From NCBI GenBank assembly GCA_027293245.1, contig JAPUFZ010000082.1:1-7733 (forward strand): 7,733 nucleotides of DNA, written 5' to 3'. The DNA is from Gammaproteobacteria bacterium (GTDB lineage Bacteria; Pseudomonadota; Gammaproteobacteria; GCA-001735895). The first letter of the stretch is position 1; each line of letters starts with the position of its first letter. The notes beneath the pieces were generated by a model, which was not told where the DNA came from, ran no database searches, and saw only the letters and a list, made by a program, of their open reading frames with translations. Shown here piece after piece: positions 1 to 6,528 of this stretch. Position numbers and translations under genes: made by a program.

Positions 1-746
1 TTGAAGTCATCCATCTGGATGAAGGCGTCGTGCCAGTAGCGCGATACCAGTTTGCGTTGCTGGCGTAGCAGATCGAGCGCCGCCTTGTACTGGTCCTGGT
101 TGAGTTCATAGGGGTCTTTGATACCAAGTTCCTTATTGTGGTACATCAGGTAATTGGCGGCATCGGCCACGTGGATGGCGCCGTCGTAGGCCTGCACGCG
201 GCCCTTGTTGGATTTACCGTCACCGAGGGTAGTTTCCTCGAACACCACGCTCCAGCTCTTTGGCGCTTCCTTGAAAGCCCGTGTATCGTACATCAGCACA
301 TTGGGGCCCCACATGTAGGGCACGCCGTAATGGACACCGTCAACGGTATGCCAGGGCGCATTCTGCAAGCGTTTATCGACGGTATTCCAGCTCGGCACCA
401 GCTTTACATTGACCGGCTGCACGCGCTTGCCCGCCACCAGGCGCAACGACGCGTCACCCGACGCGGTCACCAGGTCGAAGCCCCCTGCATTCATCAGCGC
501 AACCATTTCGTCCGAGGTATTGGCGGTTTTTACGTTGACCTTACAGCCTGAACTCTTTTCGAATTTCGTCACCCAGTCAAAAGCCGCATCGGTTTCGCCG
601 CGTTCGATGTATCCTGGCCAGGCCACGATATCGACCTGGCCCTCGGCTTTGCCGATTTTCTGCAGCATTTCCGCCGCCGTCGCGTGACCAGTCGCGAATG
701 CCAGCAAAGCAGTAACGGTGGCTGTGACTAACTTATGTTTCAACAT
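1..746 (-). CDS. ABC transporter periplasmic solute-binding protein, YdcS/PotD-like (3' end outside window)
   Basis: This is the substrate-capturing subunit of a polyamine-type ABC importer, acting in the periplasm. The 248 codons visible start at ATG 746-744, preceded by AGGAG at 758-754 with 7-nt spacing. Residues 1-24 form a signal peptide (Lys-rich start, hydrophobic core, ATA before the cleavage point). The mature part opens with GQVDIVAWPGYIERGETD, then FDLVTASGDASLRL, PWHTVDGVHYGVPYMWGPNV and SNKGRVQAYDG. I recognise these as typical of the YdcS branch of the PotD/PotF superfamily, whose full length is about 380 residues, so roughly one third is missing beyond base 1. No frameshift or internal stop is seen. 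The true ligand is unknown: YdcS-like proteins are annotated for spermidine/putrescine, but other organic cations are possible. The permease and ATPase genes would be expected downstream, outside the window. The family call is firm; the ligand is not. Confidence 0.93.
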   Translation of the reverse strand, partial: MLKHKLVTATVTALLAFATGHATAAEMLQKIGKAEGQVDIVAWPGYIERGETDAAFDWVTKFEKSSGCKVNVKTANTSDEMVALMNAGGFDLVTASGDASLRLVAGKRVQPVNVKLVPSWNTVDKRLQNAPWHTVDGVHYGVPYMWGPNVLMYDTRAFKEAPKSWSVVFEETTLGDGKSNKGRVQAYDGAIHVADAANYLMYHNKELGIKDPYELNQDQYKAALDLLRQQRKLVSRYWHDAFIQMDDF

Positions 747-773
747 CAGATTTCTCCTGATTTTGTCAATCTT

Positions 774-801
774 ATAATAGATCGGCGATCACCCCTGTCA
801 T
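774..801 (-). promoter_or_regulatory. Candidate sigma70 promoter of the solute-binding protein gene
   Basis: On the minus strand, ATGACA (801-796) is followed after 16 bp by TATTAT (779-774), about 28 bp upstream of the start codon. The -35 box lies in the left arm of a 7-bp inverted repeat, CTGTCAT (795-801) and ATGACAG (815-821). A repressor or activator bound there would touch the promoter. The match is by eye only. Confidence 0.45.
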
Positions 802-821
802 GCTTGTTGTCGGGATGACAG

Positions 822-1120
822 ACACCGAACTCCTCCTGCCGCACCTATGTTAGCAGGGGCCCTGATTCGCTGGAACATATTTTTTGGGACGCGATTCCAG
901 TGGCGTTTAAGTTGCGGCAAAACTGGAAGCACATCGTGCGAGAAACAAACCGGAATGGTCATTACTACTGCACTGCGATCAAATTTTAAGTGAATATCGA
1001 ATGGTCTCTCAGTGCCGATTTTACTCAGGCACTCTTGCTGTAGATACCAGACTGAAAACGGCAATTATTTAATTCTGGATAGTTCGTTGCCCGAATCAAG
1101 CATGGGAAAAATTATTTCGC
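822..1120. other. Spacer between two divergently transcribed genes, no supported gene
   Basis: This spacer lies between the divergent solute-binding protein and TlpA-like genes. It is more AT-rich than the flanking coding DNA, especially at 970-1120. An open frame of 88 codons on the minus strand (798-1064) lacks a convincing ribosome binding site and matches no family I know. An AT-rich stretch at 1060-1080 (ATTATTTAATT) could hold a -10 box for the downstream plus-strand gene, but I cannot pair it with a good -35 box. Confidence 0.5.
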
Positions 1121-2038
1121 TTGAAGGTGCTAAATCAATTTCGCTATAGTAGCGACGTGATAGAAGCTTTTAATCTGGGTCCATTTTTAATTCCAACCCG
1201 CCCGCTCATTCTCATTCTGAGCTTATTTTTTGCAATCTGGCTTTCAAACTGGTTGGGTGGGAAATATCTGCTCGATCAGAACCGGGTAAAACAAGTGGCG
1301 GAGTACACCGCCTGGTCCGGGCTGATCGGTGCTCGCCTGGGATTTGTCGCCCTGAACTGGAGCGCGTATCGTGCCGCGCCCTGGACCGCGCTATATGTCT
1401 GGCAGCCTGGCTACCTTTATTCCAGCGGTGTGTTAGTAGGTGCTATCTATGCTCTATGGCAGGTAATAAATACATCGCCGGAGTTGCGGCGGTCTTTTCT
1501 CGCAGTTCTGGCGGGTAGCTATCTGTCGGCAGGATTGGTATTTACCACCGCCACCCTGTCAACTGAATTTCTTAAACAGCCGGGTATTGCTGGAACTGGT
1601 GATAGCGCGCCCGGTATTAAACTTCAAAACCTTTCCGCGGAGACGGTTCAGCTTTCTGACCTTGCCGGCAGAGCCGTGGTACTGAATTTCTGGGCCACCT
1701 GGTGCCCACCCTGTCGGCGCGAAATGCCATTGCTGGATGAACTTCATAAAGCTTATGGTGATAAAGGGCTTAGCGTAATCGGGCTCGATATCAATGAATC
1801 ACCTGAACTGGTCAAAGCCTATGTCAATAAAGTCGATGTTTCCTACCCGATATGGGTTGATGCGCCCCGGGGAACCCCGGGGTATGACAGCACCCAGGAA
1901 ACATTTTCACGCTTTGGCGGAGTCGGGCTGCCTACTACCATTTTTATCGATCGCGCAGGAGTGATCCGACGTATATATGTCGGTGAACTCAGTCGAGGTT
2001 TTCTGCAAAATCAGGCAGAAAACATCCTCGACAACTGA
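1121..2038 (+). CDS. TlpA-family thiol:disulfide oxidoreductase with N-terminal Lgt-like membrane domain
   Basis: This is a membrane-anchored thioredoxin that probably reduces or exchanges disulfides in exported proteins, for example during cytochrome c maturation or oxidative defence. Residues about 29-146 hold four hydrophobic segments. The pattern GLIGARLGFVALNW followed by PGYLYSSGVLVGA resembles the membrane core of prolipoprotein diacylglyceryl transferase, but the HGG motif of that enzyme is absent, so transferase activity is not expected. Residues about 160-305 form a TlpA/ResA-type thioredoxin fold with WATWCPPC (active cysteines 195 and 198) and the cis-proline loop GVGLPTT (Pro271). 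The fold should face the periplasm. The start is uncertain. The longest frame opens with TTG at 1121, with GGGAAAA about 10 nt upstream. GTG at 1157 gives a 293-residue protein beginning just before LGPF, which fits the N-terminus I expect for this family, and a small hairpin (1142-1154) sits just before it. The gene converges on the Rieske gene across a 309-bp gap. Confidence 0.9.
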   Translation: MKVLNQFRYSSDVIEAFNLGPFLIPTRPLILILSLFFAIWLSNWLGGKYLLDQNRVKQVAEYTAWSGLIGARLGFVALNWSAYRAAPWTALYVWQPGYLYSSGVLVGAIYALWQVINTSPELRRSFLAVLAGSYLSAGLVFTTATLSTEFLKQPGIAGTGDSAPGIKLQNLSAETVQLSDLAGRAVVLNFWATWCPPCRREMPLLDELHKAYGDKGLSVIGLDINESPELVKAYVNKVDVSYPIWVDAPRGTPGYDSTQETFSRFGGVGLPTTIFIDRAGVIRRIYVGELSRGFLQNQAENILDN

Positions 2039-2347
2039 GTCAATTAATTTTGGCTGACTTGCACCGGTTTATGTTTTTACCTGAGGCCAGGAAAGATACC
2101 ACAACATCATCCGCTTCAACGACCCGGACAGCCTGGACGCCCAATTGCCAGTCCGACAAAGACGGTTGCCAGGGCGTAATTTATGCAATCCATAGCATCG
2201 AATTTACCAACTACCGCCCTCTGTGTCAGGATACTTGTCGCCTCCATTTGATCGATCCGATCGTCACCGGTGATCTATACCAAAGCTACAGGCATCGATT
2301 CTCCAGGCCGACGTGGATGGGTCGACTCCGCAAGGCCCTTGGCAGGT
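2039..2347. other. Gap between convergent genes, no supported gene
   Basis: This gap follows two convergent stop codons and should hold both transcription ends, but no hairpin with a T-run is visible on either strand. The clearest structure is a perfect 10-bp palindrome, TCACCGGTGA at 2264-2273, in a GATC-rich run (2250-2276). Short open frames on both strands (for example 43 codons on the minus strand, 2116-2247) lack ribosome binding sites and recognisable motifs. It may be decayed coding DNA, but I cannot name a parent gene. Confidence 0.45.
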
Positions 2348-3520
2348 TCAACTGGAAATCGCCCGGGTTATCAACCTTGCAAAATGCCGCTGAACCGGAT
2401 CCCAGTAAGGGGATAGCACGCCGCCATCAAATCCATCAGAGGCGCGCCCGCGCTGCATGCGCTCAATAATGCCGATATCCTCATGATTGAGATCGGTCCA
2501 GTTGTTTATGATCAGGTCGCGAGCTTGCGCGTATTTTTCCGCCTTTGCGCCCTCCCCGATAAAATACAGTGAAATCGTTTCGAGCGTTTTTTGAGGGCCC
2601 TGTGGCGATGCGATAAATACATCGACTTGATCGGGGAAAATCTCAAATGCGAAATTAGGAAACATAACGAACCAGTCACCGCGATCCTGTTTTTCTTTGG
2701 GCAGGTCCGGGAACCAGGGAAGCGCTCCCCCGCGGACAGGGTCGGTTTTTTGAAACTGGTAACCACAGAACAAAACCTTATCGTCGAATTCCGGCGGCTG
2801 GCGCTGATCCATGCCGACAAAGTCGTTCAGCCAGGGATGGCAGGAGAATACATGGTAGGGCTCGATAAAATTTTCCACCGCCAGTTTCCAGTTTGCCTGC
2901 AAATCGAACTGCAGTGATTCAAAAAAACGAAGCGCACTGAAATCATAGCCATCGAGCCTGACTTCAATCGGCCTGATACAACTTTCGAATGGGTCGGCGT
3001 CTCCACTAATGTTGATGAAAATCCAGTCATGCCAGGTTGTGCATCGGACCGGTGACAAGTCGGCTCGATGACAGGCCGCCTGGTTGATATCGTGTTTTTC
3101 GCCGCCGTGAAAATGCGGTCGGGCAATTAACTTCCCTTCCAGGCTATAGCTCCAGGAATGATTCGGGCAAACAAACTTTTTACTTCTTTTAGGCTCGGTA
3201 ACCAGCTGTGCGCCACGGTGCTGACAGACGTTGTGAAATGCCCGAATCTTGCCATCTTCCGCCATCACCAATACGATTGGCTGGCCGGCGACTTCAACGG
3301 GTATCATCTCTCCGATTCTGTCCAATTGATGAACGAAACCTGCGAAGACCCAATTTTTACGAAATACCGTATGTTGTTCGAGTGCGAAAAAATCGGCGCT
3401 GGTATAGGCAATATTTGGCAGGCCAGAGCTTTCCGCAACTGATAGGTCAAGGCGACCATCTTTTACCTGTTGCAGAAATTCGACTCGAACCTGTTGTTGC
3501 GCTGCAGTTAACTGGGGCAT
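2348..3520 (-). CDS. Rieske [2Fe-2S] non-heme iron oxygenase, alpha subunit (quaternary-amine monooxygenase-like)
   Basis: This is the catalytic subunit of a two- or three-component oxygenase that uses O2 and electrons from a separate reductase. The length of 390 residues suits the family. The N-terminal Rieske domain carries CQHRG (Cys99, His101) and CPNHSW (Cys118, His121), which bind the 2Fe-2S cluster. The C-terminal catalytic domain carries NWKLAVENFIEPYHVFSCHP, giving iron ligands His223 and His228, with the third ligand predicted at Asp348 in NHEDIGIIERMQRG. The residue linking the Rieske and iron centres is Glu220, where most ring-hydroxylating dioxygenases have Asp. Carnitine monooxygenase CntA also has Glu here, and glycine-betaine-type GbcA shows the same ENxxExYH pattern. 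Oxidative removal of an N-methyl group or cleavage of a C-N bond is therefore favoured over ring dihydroxylation, by inference. It is divergent from the flavoprotein gene at 3623. No reductase or beta subunit gene is visible. The ATG at 3520-3518 lacks a strong Shine-Dalgarno sequence. Confidence 0.93.
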   Translation of the reverse strand: MPQLTAAQQQVRVEFLQQVKDGRLDLSVAESSGLPNIAYTSADFFALEQHTVFRKNWVFAGFVHQLDRIGEMIPVEVAGQPIVLVMAEDGKIRAFHNVCQHRGAQLVTEPKRSKKFVCPNHSWSYSLEGKLIARPHFHGGEKHDINQAACHRADLSPVRCTTWHDWIFINISGDADPFESCIRPIEVRLDGYDFSALRFFESLQFDLQANWKLAVENFIEPYHVFSCHPWLNDFVGMDQRQPPEFDDKVLFCGYQFQKTDPVRGGALPWFPDLPKEKQDRGDWFVMFPNFAFEIFPDQVDVFIASPQGPQKTLETISLYFIGEGAKAEKYAQARDLIINNWTDLNHEDIGIIERMQRGRASDGFDGGVLSPYWDPVQRHFARLITRAISS

Positions 3521-3529
3521 TAATCGGGA

Positions 3530-3582
3530 AAGCTTCAGTACTCAGAAGCTTGGAATTTAGTACTAGTTTTTTTTGATTGCAA
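3530..3582. promoter_or_regulatory. Divergent control region: paired AGTACT palindromes and possible promoter of the Rieske gene
   Basis: AGTACT occurs at 3537-3542 and, extended to TAGTACTA, at 3558-3565. The centres are 22 bp apart, about two helical turns, so a dimeric regulator could bind both on one DNA face. The first copy lies within the inverted repeat AAGCTTC (3530-3536) and GAAGCTT (3545-3551). On the minus strand TTGCAA (3582-3577), a 17-bp spacer and TAAATT (3559-3554) form a weak sigma70 promoter whose -10 box meets the second palindrome, a placement that suits repression. No regulator gene is present in the window. Confidence 0.35.
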
Positions 3583-3601
3583 GCGATTTAATAGCTACAG
3601 A
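3573..3601 (+). promoter_or_regulatory. Candidate promoter of the flavoprotein gene
   Basis: TTGATT (3573-3578), a 17-bp spacer and TACAGA (3596-3601) would start transcription near 3608, leaving a very short leader before ATG 3623. No clear Shine-Dalgarno sequence lies upstream of that ATG, which fits a short-leader mRNA. The -10 match is poor and the call is by eye. Confidence 0.3.
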
Positions 3602-3622
3602 CTTAGCCTGGATAACGCGCCA

Positions 3623-5572
3623 ATGTTCGACCAACTGTTGCAGCCTATCGAATTGGGTCCAACCAGAATTCGGAATCGATTATTTAGTCCACCCCATGGT
3701 ACCACCCTGGGGCATGGCGGGGTCGTCACCGATGATCTGATCGCCTATCACTGCACCAGGGCGCGCGGCGGGGTGGGCCTGATAACCATTGAAGGGATGA
3801 CGCTGCATCCGAGCTATGGATTCGAAGATTCGTTTCTTTATGCCGGTAGCGACCGGATTATCCCCGGCTTGAATAAACTCGCGGAATCTTGCCGGGCAGA
3901 GGGCACCCCGGTGTTTGGTCAGTTATTTCATGCCGGAGGTGGCGTCCGTTTAAGTCACGACGGTTCAAAACCCCTGGCCTATTCTGCTTCAGATGTTCCT
4001 CACGAACGCTATCGGGTCATACCTGTGCCCATGCCCAATGATATGGTTTGGGAATTGATCGACAGCTATGCCGATGCCGCCGGCCGGCTGGCCGATGCTA
4101 ACCTGGATGGTGTAGAGATTCTTGCGGGTATGGGGTACCTGATCGCGCAGTTTTTGAATCCGCAAACCAATCATCGCAAGGACGAGTTTGGCGGTAGCGC
4201 TGACAATCGATTGCGTTTCTTACGCGAGATTCTTACGCGTTGCCGAACTCGTATCGGCGATGACAAGACCCTTGGCATTCGAGTTACGCTCGACGAGAAA
4301 ACCGATAAGGCGCTTGACGCGGACGCAGTAGTCAAGATCTGCGTCGCCCTGGAAAAAGACGGTGATGTCGATTATTTCAGTGTGATCTCGGGTTCGTCAT
4401 CTTCGCCCGAGGGTTGGCTGCATGTATTTCCACCGATGTCGGTAGCGCAGGGTTTTGTCGCCGATGACGCCGCCAGATTGAAACAGTCAGTGGGCAAACC
4501 CGTACTGGTTGCCGGAAGGATAAACCAGCCTCAAATTGCGCAGCAGATTATCAGCGAGAACAAGGCCGATATGGTCGGGCTGGCGCGAGCACTAATCTCC
4601 GACCCGGAATTTCTCAACAAGGTTGCCGAAGGCCGCGCGGATGAAATTCGTGCCTGCATTGGTTGCAACCAGGCTTGTGTCGGACATCGGCTCGCACATT
4701 TTCCTGTTTCATGCATCCAGAACCCTCTCAGCGGACGTGAACAACAAATGGGAGTGATGCGGAGGACTAGAAAACCCAGGTCCGTTCTGGTTATAGGAGG
4801 TGGTCCAGCGGGTATGAAGGCAGCGGTGGTTGCGGCACAGAGGGGACACCGGGTCCAGTTGCACGAAAAAACCAACTGCCTCGGCGGCCAGGTAAAACTG
4901 GCGCAAGCTTTACCGGGACGAGCTGAATTTGGCGGGGTAACCACCAATTTACTGGATGAACTGAAACGGGCAGATGTAGACATACAGTTGAACTCCTACC
5001 TTGACGCGGCTGCCGTGAAAGCAATTAACCCTGACAAGGTGATACTTGCCATTGGCGCCGTCAGCCGTTTGCCCGAAGTGGATGTGGAGGGCGTTGATCT
5101 GATCGATGCCTGGTGGATAATTCGCGATGATGCTGTAGTCGGCAAAAAGGTAGTGATTGCCGACTGGTCGTGCGATTGGTGCGCACTTGGGGTTGCGGAA
5201 AAACTTGCCAGAGATGGGCACTACGTCCGCTTAATGTCGAATGGAAGTGTCGCCGGCGAATCAATTCAGGCAATTGTTCGTGATCAGTGGATAGGCGTCC
5301 TGCATGGCCTCGGGGTAGAAATGACAGCCTATGCGCGTTTCTTCGGGGGACTCGATGGCCAGGCCTATTTCCAGCATATGACAGGTGGTAACGCAATCAT
5401 CTGCGACGATGTCGATAGCATCGTAAGCTGCTACGCGCCCAGGTCAAACCGTGAATTCGACTGGCTTGAAGATATGGAAAATCTGGGAATCGTTAAAATT
5501 GGAGATGCAATCGCCCCGCGTACAGTAGAAGAAGCGGTTCTGGAAGGCTTGAAAGTTAGCTGGGCGCTTTAA
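3623..5572 (+). CDS. NADH:flavin oxidoreductase / 4Fe-4S / FAD protein, DgcA/trimethylamine dehydrogenase-like
   Basis: This is a cytoplasmic multi-cofactor flavoprotein of 649 residues. Residues 1-340 form an Old Yellow Enzyme TIM barrel that binds FMN (start LLQPIELGPTRIRNRL, then QLFHAGG near 100, GYLIAQFLNPQTN at 171-183, and ADMVGLARALISDPEF at 315-330). Cys345, Cys348, Cys352 and Cys364 (CIGCNQAC, then VSC) bind a 4Fe-4S cluster. VLVIGGGPAGM (388-398) opens the FAD/NAD-type domain, and GDAIAPRTVEEAVLEGLK is the usual C-terminus. The family includes 2,4-dienoyl-CoA reductase, trimethylamine dehydrogenase, and the dimethylglycine and N-methylproline demethylases. The segment VVIADWSCDWCALGVAEKLARDG (509-531) recalls the DgcA/stachydrine branch rather than FadH. 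One oddity is SCYAPRSN (602-609), where that branch as I remember it has an LALGHxP-type motif. Its pairing with the Rieske gene suggests oxidative N-demethylation. It overlaps the methyltransferase gene tail to tail by 4 bp. Confidence 0.93.
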   Translation: MFDQLLQPIELGPTRIRNRLFSPPHGTTLGHGGVVTDDLIAYHCTRARGGVGLITIEGMTLHPSYGFEDSFLYAGSDRIIPGLNKLAESCRAEGTPVFGQLFHAGGGVRLSHDGSKPLAYSASDVPHERYRVIPVPMPNDMVWELIDSYADAAGRLADANLDGVEILAGMGYLIAQFLNPQTNHRKDEFGGSADNRLRFLREILTRCRTRIGDDKTLGIRVTLDEKTDKALDADAVVKICVALEKDGDVDYFSVISGSSSSPEGWLHVFPPMSVAQGFVADDAARLKQSVGKPVLVAGRINQPQIAQQIISENKADMVGLARALISDPEFLNKVAEGRADEIRACIGCNQACVGHRLAHFPVSCIQNPLSGREQQMGVMRRTRKPRSVLVIGGGPAGMKAAVVAAQRGHRVQLHEKTNCLGGQVKLAQALPGRAEFGGVTTNLLDELKRADVDIQLNSYLDAAAVKAINPDKVILAIGAVSRLPEVDVEGVDLIDAWWIIRDDAVVGKKVVIADWSCDWCALGVAEKLARDGHYVRLMSNGSVAGESIQAIVRDQWIGVLHGLGVEMTAYARFFGGLDGQAYFQHMTGGNAIICDDVDSIVSCYAPRSNREFDWLEDMENLGIVKIGDAIAPRTVEEAVLEGLKVSWAL

Positions 5573-6213
5573 CCCCCTGTTTTCCGAAATGCAAATACCC
5601 AGTGTCGCAGGTGCGCTTCTTTCTCGGAAAACGGGTAGCTTCGGAATAAACGCGACCGATCGAGTAACTGCCATTCTCCGGAATCGTTCAGCATCTCCAT
5701 TTTCTGGCTAAAACCCTGATCCTCATACGCGATCCGGGAAAGTGAAAACACCATTATCGCGCCGGGTTTACACAGCCTTAAAATTCCATCGAGTGATTCG
5801 GGCGGCGCGTGTCCATGCGTGAGTACCCCGGCCGCGACAACGGCATCGTAGCTTTCGTCGGCAAGGTCTATTCGTTCCGACAGATACATCGGGTGTAGGC
5901 ATTGGAAGATCCCCTTCTTTTTCGCAATCTCGAGCATACCCGGGGAGGGATCGAGACCCTCGAGATTGTTATAGCCCATCTGCTTTAGCGCCTGCCCCAT
6001 ATTGCCGGTGCCACAACCGACATCGAGTATCCTGGCATCAAAATCCTGCACATGCCTGCCCATCATGCCGGTTGCAATCGTGATATAAGGATTACCGCTG
6101 GCCCATATTTGTTGATCGTAGTCACTGGCCCATTCATCGTACAAGCTGTCGAGTGTGTTTCGTTCGCCACCAGACTGGTAAACTCGACTGAGCCAGGTTT
6201 CAAGATCTTCCAT
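5569..6213 (-). CDS. Class I SAM-dependent methyltransferase, METTL27/WBSCR27-like
   Basis: The protein has 214 residues with a Rossmann-type methyltransferase fold. After YDEWASDYDQQIW (25-37) come motif I ILDVGCGTGNMG (62-73), the acidic end of strand 2 in LEGLDPSPGMLEIAKKKG (84-101), a motif II-like YDAVVAAGVLTHGHAPPESL (122-141), and LRLCKPGAIMVFSL (145-158). The GVLTHGHxPP signature with LDPSPGML is what I associate with the METTL27/WBSCR27 group, whose substrates are largely unknown. The start is ATG 6213-6211, with GGGG at 6227-6224 as a weak ribosome binding site. That site lies inside a palindrome able to pair with upstream leader RNA. The stop (TAA) shares TTAA with the stop of the convergent flavoprotein gene, so the two mRNAs must overlap. 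Whether it acts in the same pathway, for example on an amine, is unknown. Confidence 0.9.
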   Translation of the reverse strand: MEDLETWLSRVYQSGGERNTLDSLYDEWASDYDQQIWASGNPYITIATGMMGRHVQDFDARILDVGCGTGNMGQALKQMGYNNLEGLDPSPGMLEIAKKKGIFQCLHPMYLSERIDLADESYDAVVAAGVLTHGHAPPESLDGILRLCKPGAIMVFSLSRIAYEDQGFSQKMEMLNDSGEWQLLDRSRLFRSYPFSEKEAHLRHWVFAFRKTGG

Positions 6214-6219
6214 CAGTTT

Positions 6220-6292
6220 CCCCGGGGTTGTCGAAAAATTCAGCTAACCCTACACGTGGCAAGCTTGAAATAGCAAGCTGAATCGCCCCGGG
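6220..6292 (-). promoter_or_regulatory. Nested inverted repeats in the methyltransferase leader (possible RNA control element)
   Basis: Read on the minus strand, CCCGGGG (6292-6286) can pair with CCCCGGG (6227-6221), and ATTCAGCT (6283-6276) with AGCTGAAT (6245-6238), giving one long stem. AGCTTG (6279-6274) can instead pair with CAAGCT (6267-6262), a local hairpin with a 6-nt loop that uses part of the same AGCT. The two folds exclude each other. The long fold buries the GGGG that serves as ribosome binding site 10 nt before the ATG. Pairings were read by eye. The element matches no riboswitch class I know, and a mobile-element remnant would also explain an inverted repeat. Confidence 0.45.
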
Positions 6293-6370
6293 AATTGCGC
6301 AGCCTCGTTCGTGCAAGTTATCCAGTTCAGAACAGGGTTCGGCCACAGCCCGGTCACAGATCAGAAAAAT

Positions 6371-6454
6371 CCGTTACAAATCCTGGACTTTCAAAAGAAG
6401 TTCGGGCGAGAGGTATTGGGGCCGGAGAAAACCGTTACATTATCCTGGGCTAGC
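6371..6454. repeat. Degenerate direct repeat, two copies 61 bp apart
   Basis: CCGTTACAAATCCTGGACTT (6371-6390) and CCGTTACATTATCCTGGGCT (6432-6451) share CCGTTACA exactly and then ATCCTGG with a one-base length difference. Each is preceded by an A-rich GA-AAA stretch. They lie just left of the truncated tRNA and may be part of an inserted element. Confidence 0.4.
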
Positions 6455-6471
6455 GGCGCCTGTCCCCTGTA

Positions 6472-6509
6472 TTATCAGTCCTCTGCTCTACCGACTGAGC
6501 TACCTGGGC
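6472..6509 (-). pseudogene. 5' half of a tRNA gene (tRNA-Phe-like), truncated in the anticodon loop
   Basis: On the minus strand from 6509: acceptor arm GCCCAGG, TA at positions 8-9, D arm GCTC-AGTCGGTA-GAGC (6500-6485), then A and GAGGA as the 5' anticodon strand (6483-6479) and loop CTGATAA (6478-6472). A working tRNA would continue with TCCTC, a T arm and CCTGGGC. Instead the DNA continues TACAGGGGACAGGCGCC, with no T arm and no matching acceptor strand. Up to CTGA it matches the 5' half of gammaproteobacterial tRNA-Phe as I remember it. Read literally the loop would give GAT (Ile), but that base lies at the break. A functional tRNA cannot form. No 3' half was found elsewhere in the window. 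Confidence 0.8.
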
Positions 6510-6528
6510 ATTAAGGTTGGAAGCGCGT

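Noticed and set aside
138..687. Plus-strand open frames (138-551, 409-687)
   Set aside because: They lie antisense to the well-supported solute-binding protein and show no family features.
798..1064. 88-codon minus-strand frame upstream of the solute-binding protein
   Set aside because: It contains the promoter and inverted repeat of that gene, has no ribosome binding site and resembles no known protein, though a decayed gene cannot be excluded.
2116..2247. 43-codon minus-strand frame with a mildly hydrophobic middle
   Set aside because: It has no Shine-Dalgarno sequence, promoter or recognisable motif; a frame this short is expected by chance.
2050..2469. 139-codon plus-strand frame after the TlpA-like gene
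   Set aside because: Its last 120 bp are antisense to the Rieske gene, the composition is not protein-like and no ribosome binding site is evident.
6472..6509. A complete tRNA-Ile (anticodon GAT)
   Set aside because: The 3' anticodon strand, T arm and 3' acceptor strand are all missing.
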